Positions 1 through 11,557 of a DNA stretch of 64,000 bases are shown piece after piece. This stretch comes from Populus alba. Lineage: Eukaryota > Streptophyta > Magnoliopsida > Malpighiales > Salicaceae. The position numbers and the translations under genes are program-made. The stretch covers positions 11,024,147 through 11,088,146 of the forward strand of contig NC_133297.1 of assembly GCF_005239225.2 (NCBI RefSeq). The letters run 5' to 3'. The notes below the pieces were generated by a model. That model saw only the letters and a program-made list of their open reading frames with translations. It searched no databases and was not told the origin of the DNA. How positions within the stretch are numbered: the stretch's first letter is position 1; the number at the start of each line of letters is the position of its first letter.

Positions 1-1781
1 CTGATGTGGCTATTGTTTTTTCAACTACGTGCAGATTTCAGCAAAATATGGCTTCATATCAGAACTTAATAACACAGTCCATGTATGATAAACAACTAGA
101 TAGTGGAAAGGGCACTCTTCTTCACCTGTGTGATGATGTGATTCAACAGGAAGTGAGTTTCATACAACATGTTCACTTTTTTTGCTCTTTGCAATAATTT
201 CATTTTTGTTTTATTCAATGAGCTATATATGTGTACAATGGCTCTACTCACTTTTGAAGGAGATAGCTGTAACTATTCATAACATGCAGTTGACTAATTA
301 ATTTGTTTTTTGGTTATCCCTTTAAAACAACATTTCTTGTTCGGAGCTGGGAGAGGGAGTGGGAGTGGGGGAAAGGAGACTGGAGATTTAGTTTGTAATC
401 AAGATTCAAACTATCACCTTTTCATTTACAAATTCTCAATTTTTTCATGTGGATGTGCTGTTTTAGTAGGATTAGATTATAATGATGCACTTACCTTTAT
501 CAGGCTTATTGTGCTTCATATTCACTCAATTTAGATTCTGAGCATGTTTCTCGCGCATCATAAATACAGATCTAGACAAGTCTTCTGTATGAATGTAGAT
601 GAAAGAAATGCCATTTAAAAAAAAAAAAAAAAGTGAAAACCAAATTGATACTGAAGAGAGAATATTTGCAACCTGTGAACCCCATTTCTGTGAGGACGGA
701 CAATATACTCCAGAAATATTGAGGAATTGCTTCTGAAGATTTTTATGAAGTAATTGTTGTCTTATATGTGAACAACATCCAGGATTGGGGATTGTCTTAT
801 AGTTAACTATGCACTAACAGATGCTTAAATTAACTCATTTTTTAGGTCAAAGAGGTTATCATTTCCTTCTTTATATTGATGGAACAGGGCAAAGCTACTA
901 GGCAGGTATGGACCATTCCATCCTCTTTCTTTCTGTTTTTTTATTGCTCTTGATTATTGGAGGACAGAATCTTCCTTGCACCATTTTTTAGGTATAACTT
1001 CGTTATACTGTGAAACAGGATTTGGATTTGCGTTGTGAGCAACTGATTAAAGAAGAGTTTGGTGAGAGCTGTAATTTTGATGTGGATGATGCAGTTGAAA
1101 AGTTGGAGAAGCTGGGCATCGTTGCTCGGGTAAGAAACAGTTCTCCTGACTGAACTTAGTAGATCTAAATTGAATTTGAAAATTTTTCTTAGCTAAAATG
1201 AAACTTTTCCGTGCACACACTTACAACTGACGTTGACATCACTCCACATATAGACATCCTATAAGGATCAGTTGGATAAGCAGGGCTTTTTTGCATCATC
1301 TGAATAAACTGTTAAAAGATCCTGTTACCCAACCAAAGTCTTTCAATTTGTTGAGCCTGCAGATGGTTTTTATGGAGTTATACTAAAACATAGGACCATA
1401 GGGAAATGGACCTATATATCTGAAAGATGACTGGATCAAAAGTTCCATTTGGTCAAGCATCAAACTGGACATGGTGCATTTGGAAGACACCTTTTTTAAA
1501 ATCATGCACACTAACAATGTCACGTCTAGTAATTTTTTGAATTTTAGAACATTTTTGCTATTGGATAAAACTACTCCTTGGACCAGGCATGAATTTTCTA
1601 TGCTATCTTCTGTGTGCGCAAGTTGCTATCGGTTTCTTTTGATCAGGAAGTAAATTTTTGGATACAGGATTCTCTTGGACGATATTTTTGTGTTTCTCTA
1701 AGACGTGCTAATGAGATTATTGGCACCACAACTGAAGAGCTCGTTCTCAAGGCACAGCAGGGTGCTATGACTAATCCTTGA
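1..1781 (+). CDS. DUF3754 protein, copy A (3' part only)
   Basis: This is the last part of a DUF3754 membrane-protein gene whose 5' portion lies left of the window. Exons can be read at 35-152, 846-905, 1019-1129 and 1668-1781, all with GT-AG borders, giving about 134 residues that end in [17 protein letters not shown]. Each exon matches, in order and nearly in length, the last four exons of the complete gene at 2910-6898, so the two are tandem duplicates. No frame break is seen, so the copy may be intact. The last intron (1130-1667) is about five times longer than its counterpart in the second copy. The biochemical role of DUF3754 proteins (relatives of animal TMEM143) is not known to me. 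Confidence 0.8.
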
Positions 1782-2909
1782 TGCTGTCCGTGGAAAGATG
1801 CGTTTTCCTATCCACCACCTGTTCCAATCCAGCCTCTTTCTAGGTCTAATAGCTCAAATAGTTATCTGCAGTTGTCAGCTGTGCTTTCAAGCATCGCTGG
1901 TCAGAACTTGGATGTCCTCTTTTACTTGACTGCTTTCCACGCAATTTCGAGCTCCGGTTTCCTTTTTCATCAATGCAAGTTAGAGACGCGAACCCAAGAA
2001 CTCCTCTGGGGAGGGAGGGCATGGGGTGCCATTGGTTGCCTGGAGCTCACTGGCGCTTCAGTTCTGTTAATATTTGTAAATGTCGAATGCATGCGACTTC
2101 TCAAATCCCGAGGAAGGTAGTTTTTGCATGGTTTCGGCTTTTGTTGAAGGCATTTTATACTTGCTCATAAAACCATTGTGGGCTTAAATACTTTCATGGT
2201 GCTTGGCTATTGTCTTCGCGGCCATCTGCATATAATTCGAGTAAAAGATGAACGAAATTTCCTTTTCAGTTTGGTGTTTGCTTTTATTTACATTTGGGTA
2301 TCGGAAAAACTCTGAATATGGCACAGAATTCTTCATCAATTGATCTGAAACGCCAAATATTTATCTGTCATCCGAGAATAATCGGTGAAAAAAATGATTT
2401 ACAAACAAATTTTTACACTGAATTTTCAGACATATAATCAGAAAATTGTTTAAATATTTTTAGAATATAGGATTGTTGTTCAACAGAGTGTAACACGCAT
2501 CATGCAAAATCCTGTAGTAAAACGCTGGTTATGCGTCAGTTTACGCATATCGTATTAGCTCATCATAACTGAGCTAGCAAAACGCAGGTATTCCCTCAAA
2601 CTAGAGACCATATTCACGTAATCAATTAAACCATTTAAGGGTTACTGGAGATTTATAGTCGAGGTATATACAAGTTGGCTCGGAAACTTGTATACTCACG
2701 TTAAACAAAAAAAAAAATATCAAATATCTAATCTAATGTTACGACAGAATTCTCCAAACAAAAGGGACAAGTGGCCGGCAAACATTTTCCCACCGAAGAG
2801 AGCGGGCGTTGGCATTCATTCTCCAACCCCTTAGATTTAAAGATATATAATTAATTAAGGCATTCGTTTATCAAATAAAATATATTGTTTATCTCTAACC
2901 ATAATCATA
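1782..2909. other. Spacer between the two DUF3754 genes
   Basis: This spacer should hold the 3' untranslated region of the first DUF3754 copy and the promoter of the second. Open frames inside it (for example near 1872-2170) have no recognisable protein and overlap the expected 3' untranslated region. An A-rich run lies at about 2707-2718. No gene is supported here. Confidence 0.5.
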
Positions 2910-5900
2910 ATGGGGAAGAAGAAGAAGAAAGACATAATACACTTGGAGAAGGAATCTGTGATTCCAATTCTCAAGCACAAGCTTATTGCTGCCTTAGCAA
3001 AGCGCATTAGTATTGGTCTGTTTAATTCAATTTCCCATCTTTTTTTTTTCTTATCAATGCAATGCATGGATGCATGGATTCCAACTTGGGTTGGTTCATT
3101 CACAGAACGTAGCAGATCTGATGTTGACGAGTTCCTGAAGCTGTGCCAGAGAGTTGAATACACAATTAGAGCTTGGTACCTTCTACAATTTGAAGATCTC
3201 ATGGTAACATTATTAATTGGTGAATACGTTATAGAACTCAAATCTTTAGTTTGTTTCTTTAAAGAAATTTGTCTTTGGTGATCAGCGATTGTATTCCTTC
3301 TTCGAGCCTATTCATGGTGCTAAAAAACTGGAGCAGCAGAATCTCACTCCTGAAGAAATTGATGTTTTTGAACAGAATTTCTTAGCCTCCTTATTTCAGG
3401 TGTGTATTTCCTGCAACTACACTTCAAAGATTCAAGAACAAAAAAAAGAAAATGCCACGATTCCATGGCACTTTCCCACCTCTTTCTAGCAAAGAAAAAT
3501 AATGTAAAAATCGTAACCAATACTTGAATCTAGCACGTCCTTTTCATGATCTAGTTGTTTATTCCTTGCAGGTGATGGAAAAGAGTAATTTCAAAATTGC
3601 AACCGATGAGGAGATTGAAGTTGCACTCTCTGCACAATATCGGCTTAATCTACCAATTGTGGTTAATGAAAATAAGGTCCATCTGTGCTCCGGCCTCTTA
3701 CGCACACATCTATCCATGGCTAGTTTAGAAGTTTGATGATATTGTAATGGCATTCTTGAATGCAGCTTGACAAGAGACTTTTTACAAGTTACTTTGCAGA
3801 GCATCCTCAGGATGACCTTCCATGCTTCGCTGATAAGGTAAATGCTAAATTCCGGCTTGAATATTTCTGAGATATAAGGGATTTTCATTCTCTTTTCATT
3901 CTTTTTCTTTAAATTTTTATGTTTGATGATTTCAATTTTTGAGTAAAGAAATTTTTTCCCACAACCTCACGACAAAGAATCATTGCTTATTTTTTCGTAG
4001 TTCATAATCTTTCGACGCGGCTTTGGAATTGATCATTTGAATAGTTACTTTATCATGCCAAAGATAAATACCATCATTTCCCGTTTCTGGAGATGTTTTC
4101 TAAAAGTAACAGGGTAAGTAGATTTTTGCTTGTATTATATGCAAGAAAACATTGATTTTCAAGCTTGGTTCTTTATTTTCTCTACTACGAACTTTAATTT
4201 TCTGTTTTTAGGTTAAAAAGGCTTTTCTTCAGAAAGCGAAATGCGCATATTACCGAAGTTCCAAAATCTATTGAAATCAGCACGGATAACAGTGATGAAG
4301 GTTTATATGTTGAACGAATCCGCATCGAGAAAATAAAACTCAGGTTAAGAACTGGAAGTTATGTCTGAATGTGATTTATCAATCGGTTTAAGGTATTCGC
4401 AACCGGGACTCTTCATGTGCTTCTATTTTTCATATTTTTGGCTAATATCCGAAGCAATAACATAATATAAACATTCTAAATAAATCCTGAGAAGCAAGAA
4501 GGAATATGCAACAGAAGCTACCTTAGGCTTATATATTGTTCAATCTGTATTCTCTCGGTCGTTATGCTAACATTGGATGGCTCAAGGTGCAGTGGCATTT
4601 TGTTTTCCTTAATCTGTGTGAATAATAGATGAAGTGAGGATTTTATTTCAGTTATACCCATTAATGGATATAAATAAATGCGTTGTGGTTGCTGAATCTT
4701 CTGAACATTTAAGAGAATGAATGAACGATTGCCCTGATCACCTGGAAGGAGCATATACTTTGCTGAAGTTACTTTCTAGATTTCTGACGATTCTTGCTGA
4801 TTTTTGACATTTCTCTTCTTTTCCAGAAGCATATCTAATCTCCTGGGCAAGGTTACAATCCAAGAACCTACATTTGATCGAATAATTGTTGTTTACAGGT
4901 GTATTCATCATATACATTCTTTCTCCTGTTTTGTTTGTTCAATTCTGAGCAATGGTCAGGGTGGTTGTACAGAACCATATTCCTCAGTAACTAGTAAATT
5001 AGGATTAGCATGAAGATTTTGTTTATCCTAATTAGTTCACTTAATTTACGTCCTTCTATTACAGTTTTAAGAGAGCATGAAGAATGAATCATTGTTGTTT
5101 AAAAAGAACGTAAATCTGCAGGCGAGCGAGTGCCAAAAAAGAAAGAGCACGGAATATTTATGTGAAGCATTTTAAGAGTATTCCAATGGCTGATATGGAG
5201 ATAGTACTTGTGAGTTCCCTGTTCACTTGCAGCATTGTTGTTGTTATCATCGTTGTCGTCATCGTATTTGTTTGGGGGGCGAGGGCGGTGGGAGGGGGCT
5301 AGGAGCTTCTCAGAAATGTTTCTGAATATTGACCTTGTGCTGGAACTCTCCTTTAACAGCCAGAAAAGAAGAATCCCGGTTTAACTCCAGTGGATTGGGT
5401 TAAGTTCATTGTTTCTGCTGTGATTGGACTGGTCAGTCTTTGCATATCCGTGAATTTAAAGAATTCCCTTTTCTTTGTTTTGACCTTCTGGTCACGTTAG
5501 GCTTGCGTTCTTTTTTTCATTTTGCAGATTACTGTAATTGGTTCCCTTAGCAATCCTAAAGCTGACATCAGGGTGATTCTCGCTATCCTGACATCAGTGG
5601 TTGGTTACTGTGTTAAAACATACTTCACGTTAAGTGTCTTCTTCTTCATAATCCTCGTCTTTCTTGTAGTAATAGAGAATCGGTATCCATACAGAATTTC
5701 TACTAAGCAAGCATTCAGTAGAAATGTTATGTGCTGAGGCAATCTCTCATCCGATAGGCATTGGAGGAATTTATTTAGAGTTCTTGCCCATAATGCTTAT
5801 TGACCTTACTTTACAGTGGGACTTTCTCAGAGACAGAAGGAACATTGAAGAACTAGTAGGGTGGTCAACTGATTAGGAAATATCTGGTGCAATAGGATCT

Positions 5901-6898
5901 ATGCCATACATTCGTTCCAAGGCCATGAGCAATTTGGTTATGAAGGCTAACCTTTTTCAGTTTCCTGCAGATTCCAGAATAACTTGGTTTCATATCAGAG
6001 CTTAATCACACAGTCTGTGTATGACAAACAACTGGACAGTGGAAGGGGTACTCTTCTTCACTTGTGTGATGATGTGATTCAACAGGAAGTAAGTTTTTGG
6101 CTAATCAGTTTATAATTTATATCCAAATTTACCAAGTCGTAATTTCTGAAAGATTCTAGTACGTTTAATCTTGAGTTTTGAATCTTTGTGCACAACTAAA
6201 ATTTTCAAGAGCTCTGCTCTCAATGGAAATTGCACAGAACCAAAAACTTGTCGATCTGCCACCTTTCTTGTGCAAAGACAGCAGCATTCTTGTTGAAAAT
6301 TAATTTACAACAGTAACTAGCAGATTTGAAAACAATGGTTAGGTACTTTATAATGCTAACAGAACCCAATAATTTGAATGTGCAGGTAAAAGAGGTGATT
6401 GTTTCATTCTTTATCTTGATGGTACAAGGAAAAGCCACTAGACAGGTACAGAGTACCTGTCAGTAGATTGTTTCCTCTCCTTGCTTTTATGATCTCTGTA
6501 TGTTGTGAGATTCCTTAGGGCAGGGCGTTGCTGTTTCATAACTTTGCATTGATCTGAAATAGGAACTTGACCAGCGTTGTGAAGAACTCATTACTGAAGA
6601 ATTCAATGAAAAATGTAATTTCGATGTGGATGATGCACTTCAAAAGTTGCAGAAGTTAGGAATTGTCGCTAAGGTGAACTTTTTTATGTTTATCTAATTA
6701 GTTGAGACATCATTCTATCAGTGTGTTTCCCAGATATAATTTTCGGTAATTCAATAATTGACAAGAGAAAGTTGAACTCAGGATCCTGCCGGAAAGTACG
6801 CATGCACAGACTTGAAGCATGCTAATGAGATAATCGGAACCACAACAGAGGAGTTGGTGCTTAAAGCCAACCAAGGTGATAGCAGTTTTGGACGCTGA
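2910..6898 (+). CDS. DUF3754 membrane protein, complete copy B
   Basis: Complete gene of fifteen exons: 2910-3009, 3106-3203, 3286-3399, 3572-3676, 3766-3837, 4001-4113, 4212-4343, 4827-4898, 5122-5209, 5360-5431, 5528-5628, 5971-6088, 6386-6445, 6563-6673 and 6782-6898. They sum to 1473 nt, or 490 residues. The start is the ATG of [19 protein letters not shown]. The body carries the family signature ...[18 protein letters not shown]. Two hydrophobic stretches near residues 305-350 ([18 protein letters not shown] and [18 protein letters not shown]) are likely membrane segments. The C-terminus ends [18 protein letters not shown]. Plant members are annotated only as DUF3754 or, doubtfully, aminopeptidase; I see no protease motif. 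It is preceded by its tandem duplicate. Confidence 0.9.
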
Positions 6899-8199
6899 GG
6901 CGGAAGTGAAGCTCTTCTGATATTTGAGAAATCTAAAGAATCGATGCACACTAGGCTAGCTACCTGATCATTTGGCTCACAAGTTTCTTCATGCATGCCA
7001 AACTCAGGTGCCAACTTTGGCGTACTTTTTTCCTTGGGGGGTTTAAAAACTTCCCTAAACATTAAAATGAATGTTTCATACTTTAGGCATTAAAAAGAAA
7101 CGAAAGGAAAACCAGAAATCTCCTTGCAGTCAAGTTTGAATTTGAGCTTCAAATACCATACAGCGGTTTCTTCCGACCACCGTACTAGTTAGGATAGCCA
7201 GCACCGGAAGCATGATTCTCTTCAGATTGTTTTCGATGTATGTCAGGTGGTTGAATTGGCAAGATGGAAATGGTGTCAACTTTTCTAAGTGTGCTTGAAT
7301 TTCCAGATCTCATTAAATGATTATAAACAAAGGGGATGCAAATATTTCAGCAAACCCACCACACAGAGCTATGTGTGCATAATTCATCACAAGAAATGAT
7401 TTTAGTTGAGTACTAACCAACCACATGCTATCAATTAACTTATACCAATTGAAAAAAAGAAAATCCATTCCTTCATCCTATGACCATTCTGTAAGGACAA
7501 GAACTCTGTACAACGCTCCCTTTTGTGTACCTCGTGTCACAGTTGAAGGTTCCGTGTGCTTTTACTACCTCAAAAAGCTGTGAAGTTTTCTGCAAAAAAA
7601 GAAAAAGGATAGTGATTTTTTTTCAATAGGTTAAGGGGATGAAAATCTAGAGTGTTCAAACTACTTGGAGTCCAGAAAAATATTAAAGCAATGAGGCCAA
7701 GGACACCATACCCAACATTAACTCCGGAGATGATCATTGAACCATTATCCAAGCAACAAAAGTTCCAAGGGAGTATCACCTGTAAACAACCCAAACCAAA
7801 ATCTGACACGAGGTTAATCCTAGATTTTATTTCCCAAGACTATGATGCATGCTTGGTGGAATCAGAAAATCTTGGATTTGTCATCATTGCAAAAGGCTTG
7901 GTTTAAAAAAAAAAAAAAAGAAGCACCCGATGGACATAAAAATCAAGAAAGTGACTCACCTCAAGATATGTGTGATGCCCCATATCCCACATGCGTTGTG
8001 AGGAATTTGAATGGTATGTAAATAAGCACCTGTGCACAATACTGAGTTGACTTAATGGAGTCTAGTAAGTCTAGGATTCTTAGGTGGTTCTCACCCCCTC
8101 CGAGGTTGCATAGCACTTTGTCCTAATCCTGTCAGGTATAAGCAGCAGGTATGTCTACCCATCTCCCTCCTGTGTTGGAAGCCTGAGATCCTTTCAGGA
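6899..8199. other. 3' flanks of DUF3754 copy B and the RPK2-like gene
   Basis: Two convergent genes end here. Minus-strand frames around 7570-7809 and 7980-8050 contain plausible splice signals and a hydrophobic stretch, but nothing I recognise. They may belong to spliced 3' untranslated sequence of the RPK2-like gene. No separate gene is supported. Short A runs lie at about 7593-7600 and 7905-7919. Confidence 0.45.
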
Positions 8200-8460
8200 A
8201 TTGCTGTTACAGTTTCTACAGGTCCTACTTCAGAGATGGCAGCACTGAAAGTAAGTCAATTGTGCTTCAGGATTTTATCTATTCCAGTTTCTCAAGAACC
8301 TGCTTCATCGATGGCAACACTGATTGAAACTGAGCCTGCAGTGCATCTTGAAGCAAGCTTCATGGTTTTAGTTGTTTCAGTTTTTCAAGGACCTGCTTCA
8401 TGGATGGACGCACTGAAAGTGAGTCTACTGTGCAGCTTGAAGCAAGCTTTAACATTCCCA
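8200..8460 (-). repeat. Three tandem copies of the RPK2-like 3' coding end
   Basis: On the minus strand the last coding ~95 bases of the receptor kinase (about 8358-8455, encoding LASSCTVDSLSVRPSMKQVL and the final residues) are followed by a second copy at about 8268-8357 and a weaker third at about 8200-8267. Anchors shared by copies 1 and 2 are AAGCTTGCTTCAAG, GATGAAGCAGGT (one difference) and AAACTG. Copy 3 keeps TTTCAGTG, TGAAG, AGGACCT and GAAACTG. The downstream copies lie after the stop codon and carry substitutions that break the frame, so they are non-coding duplicates. Confidence 0.8.
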
Positions 8461-11400
8461 GCAGATTCTCTTGAGGTCCTGCTTCCCACAGTTCTGGAGC
8501 GAAGAGCTCTGAGGAGCGTCTCTCCCTGATCAACAACTTGGCCCAGGCAACTATATTGAAACCGTTACCATACTCAGAAAATGATGGATCAAGAGACTTC
8601 TTCCCTGACATCAATTCTAACAACACTACCCCAAAGCTATAAACATCTGACTTGTCAGATACCCTGCACGTGGTTGCATATTCTGGTGCAACATACCCAA
8701 ATGTGCCTGCTACATCTGTAGTGGCATGGGTCTGAGAAACTTCTAAAAGTTTGGCCAACCCAAAGTCAGACAGATAGGCGTTAAGCTCCTCATCCAACAG
8801 GATGTTACTAGGTTTGATGTCACGATGAAGAATGCGGGGCACGCATGAGTAGTGGAGGTAGGCTAGAGCTTGTGCAATATCAAGAGCTATCTTGTGAATC
8901 ACTGGCCACTGTACATTTGTGTCTGGCCTGTCATGTATGAAGGTTTCAAGGTTTCCACCAGAAAGATAGTTGTAAATTAAGAACATTTCAGCCTCTGCCA
9001 CATAATACCCAATCAGAGTCACAAGGTTCTTGTGTCGAATTCTGCCCAATGTTCTGATCTCTGCATCAAACTGTTGAATGCCTTGAAATCTGCCAATGGA
9101 GAGCCTCTTTACGGCTATGAAGTAACCTGGGAGCAATTCAGCTTTGTAAGTTGACCCGAAGCCACCTGTACCTATCAGGTTTCTCATACTGAAATTCCCG
9201 GTAGCTCTGACCACACTATCATAAGTCAATTCAGCTGGAGCATCTGCAAAAGTCACAACTACTTTTCCCCTCAAGCTAGAGAGTCTCCAAGACTTTTTCT
9301 TGCCATAAAAACTGAACAAAACTACAACCAATGATACACAGAGTACAACTGAAGCAGAAGTCACCACTGCAATCAAAAAGAATTTCTTTCTGTGATTGCG
9401 CCATTTTCCATCTCCATGTGACAGCTGAACCTCTCGAGGTGGTGCGTTGGAGGATTGATCTAAGCACTTATCCAAAAAAGTATTCCCTCTCAACCAATCA
9501 CAATCAATTGGGTGTTGAAGGTGGGGTATATGACCAGAGAGGTTATTGAAAGAAACGTTTAGAACAACAAGACTGGAAATATTCGAGAAAGGTGGAGGTA
9601 TCTCCCCAGAAAGATCATTGTTATTGAGCAACACAATCTCCAGGTTTTTAGCGCTCGTCAAGCTCACAGGTATAGATCCTGTTATAGCATTATGAGAAAG
9701 ATCCAAAACTGTAAGAGAGGACAATTGACCGAATTCAGATGGAATTTCTCCTGTTAAATTGTTCATTCCAAGAAGAACTGATTTCAGAAACTTCAAATTT
9801 CCCAACTCATTAGGAAGAGAACCAGAGAGTCTGTTTCTTCTCAAGTCTAAACATCGAAGCATTCTCAAGTTGCCAATACTGGGAGCTAGAAAACCACTGA
9901 TCTCATTATCTGCTGCTTCAAATTCCCTTATTTGTAGACAATTGAGAAGCATATCTGGTATCTCACCTGATATATGGTTCGTACTCAAGTTAACAGAGAA
10001 ACTCAGCAGATCATCACAGTTTGAAACTAGTTTACCAGGAAGAGACCCGGTAAACCCGTTACTACTCAGTAACAATCTGTATGAAGTTCTATTTTTACTC
10101 ACCAAGAATTCTTCTCCCACCGAGAACAAAGGCAATGAACCGAAAAAATGATTCCAACTGAAATCATGGACAATCACGAAGTCTGCACCGGCCATGGACC
10201 ACAAAAGGGTACGGGAACCCCAAACAGGAATGTTAGCGTATGCAATCTGTATATCCTCCACATCAAAAAAATTAGGATCTTGACCATAAGAGATTATGCT
10301 AGTATCACAACTGCCATTTCCAAAAGTTGGAACAGCACCGGATATGTTTTTCTGACTAACATTGAAATACATCATGCAAGGAACTTGCAGCTGCACAGGC
10401 AGGTCACCGGTCAAATAATTAGAACTCAGATCCAAGAAAGTAAGGTTCTTGCACATCACCAGCTCCTTTGGCACAACACCTCTGAGGGAATTCTGCCCTA
10501 AATGCAAAACTCTCAGCGAGCACGAGTCACTCCAATTGTCAGGCAACCGCCCGTCAAGATTGGCCCTAGGCGCCCACAAAATCTGCAAACTCGGAAGCAT
10601 CGACACCTCCTGAGGAACACCCCCTTCAAAAGCATTGAATTCTAATCTAAAGCCATCCAAGCTACCACCAGTCCCCCCATTATTACCAACAAAATTACTT
10701 GAATTAGTCAATACAAGAACAGACAGTTTCCTGCAATAACCCAACTCCTTGGGGATGGTCTGAGTCAAACTGTTAGTAGAAACATCAAGAACACGAAGTT
10801 CCGGAATCTGACCTATCTCTGCTGGAATGGGACCTTGTAGAATGTTCCCATCAAGCAACAAAGTCCTCAAGTTCTTGCAATGACCAATATCCTTTGGAAT
10901 ATTATTTTTCAAGAGATTATTAGAAAGCTTCAAGTGCCTTAAAAACAAGCACTTACTTGAACTAACAAGTTGCATTCCACCAGTCAGCCTATTATTCGAC
11001 AAATCAATAACTCTCAACTTTCCAAATCCAATCAAAGTAGCAGGGATATCACCGGTGAAAGAATTAAAAGACAAATTAAGGAAGCGAAGAGAATGAAGGT
11101 CAGTGCTTATCTGTTGAGGAATCTTGCCCGAAAAATTGTTCCCTTGAAGCTCCAAAACCTCCAAGAAGCTCAGCTTGGCGATACTACCAGCTGGGATCTC
11201 ACCGGAAAAACAGTTGTGAGAAAGGACAAGAGTTCGCAGGTAGGGCAAGTTTTGGATGGACTCCGGCAGAGTTCCAGAAAGGCGAGTAGTGGAAGTGCCA
11301 GAGAAGTTCAAAGCTATAACTACTACTTCTGTAGTAGTGTTAGAAGATTTTTGACAGGTGACACCATACCAGGTGCAGTAATCAGGGTTGGTAGTCAGGT

Positions 11401-11557
11401 TCCAGGAGGAGAGAAGATTTGAAGGGTCCCCGAGAATTGAATTCTTGAAACTTAAGAGAGTACCACTAGCTGAGTCATTAAAAGAGAGAGCTTCAGCTGA
11501 AAATGTTGCGGCTAAGCCACCAACAAAGAGAAACCAGGCCGCTGCTTCTACTACCAT
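8360..11557 (-). CDS. RPK2: LRR receptor-like kinase, RPK2 type
   Basis: Single-exon gene of 1065 residues for a plasma-membrane leucine-rich-repeat receptor kinase. Visible in order: an N-terminal hydrophobic signal region, an LRRNT-like cap (residues about 25-70, with CTWYGVTC), about 20 LRRs interrupted by a non-LRR island near residues 400-480, a transmembrane helix near 715-740 and a cytosolic kinase domain. The kinase keeps the glycine loop GTGGFG (796-801), Lys817 in IAVK, HRDIKPSN with Asp913 and DFG at 931-933, so it should be active. The motif SIGRFQG and the ending VRPSMKQVLEKLKQLKP are typical of RPK2/TOAD2. Arabidopsis RPK2 acts in meristem, embryo and anther signalling. It is somewhat shorter than the ~1150 residues of Arabidopsis RPK2. 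Synteny with the KUP3 and Mfd-like genes supports the assignment, but a lineage-specific paralogue is possible. Confidence 0.9.
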   Translation of the reverse strand: MVVEAAAWFLFVGGLAATFSAEALSFNDSASGTLLSFKNSILGDPSNLLSSWNLTTNPDYCTWYGVTCQKSSNTTTEVVVIALNFSGTSTTRLSGTLPESIQNLPYLRTLVLSHNCFSGEIPAGSIAKLSFLEVLELQGNNFSGKIPQQISTDLHSLRFLNLSFNSFTGDIPATLIGFGKLRVIDLSNNRLTGGMQLVSSSKCLFLRHLKLSNNLLKNNIPKDIGHCKNLRTLLLDGNILQGPIPAEIGQIPELRVLDVSTNSLTQTIPKELGYCRKLSVLVLTNSSNFVGNNGGTGGSLDGFRLEFNAFEGGVPQEVSMLPSLQILWAPRANLDGRLPDNWSDSCSLRVLHLGQNSLRGVVPKELVMCKNLTFLDLSSNYLTGDLPVQLQVPCMMYFNVSQKNISGAVPTFGNGSCDTSIISYGQDPNFFDVEDIQIAYANIPVWGSRTLLWSMAGADFVIVHDFSWNHFFGSLPLFSVGEEFLVSKNRTSYRLLLSSNGFTGSLPGKLVSNCDDLLSFSVNLSTNHISGEIPDMLLNCLQIREFEAADNEISGFLAPSIGNLRMLRCLDLRRNRLSGSLPNELGNLKFLKSVLLGMNNLTGEIPSEFGQLSSLTVLDLSHNAITGSIPVSLTSAKNLEIVLLNNNDLSGEIPPPFSNISSLVVLNVSFNNLSGHIPHLQHPIDCDWLRGNTFLDKCLDQSSNAPPREVQLSHGDGKWRNHRKKFFLIAVVTSASVVLCVSLVVVLFSFYGKKKSWRLSSLRGKVVVTFADAPAELTYDSVVRATGNFSMRNLIGTGGFGSTYKAELLPGYFIAVKRLSIGRFQGIQQFDAEIRTLGRIRHKNLVTLIGYYVAEAEMFLIYNYLSGGNLETFIHDRPDTNVQWPVIHKIALDIAQALAYLHYSCVPRILHRDIKPSNILLDEELNAYLSDFGLAKLLEVSQTHATTDVAGTFGYVAPEYATTCRVSDKSDVYSFGVVLLELMSGKKSLDPSFSEYGNGFNIVAWAKLLIRERRSSELFAPELWEAGPQENLLGMLKLASSCTVDSLSVRPSMKQVLEKLKQLKP

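Noticed and set aside
7570..8050. Minus-strand frames with splice-like signals and a hydrophobic segment
   Set aside because: No recognisable family, and they lie in the expected 3' region of the RPK2-like gene, so they may be untranslated exons.
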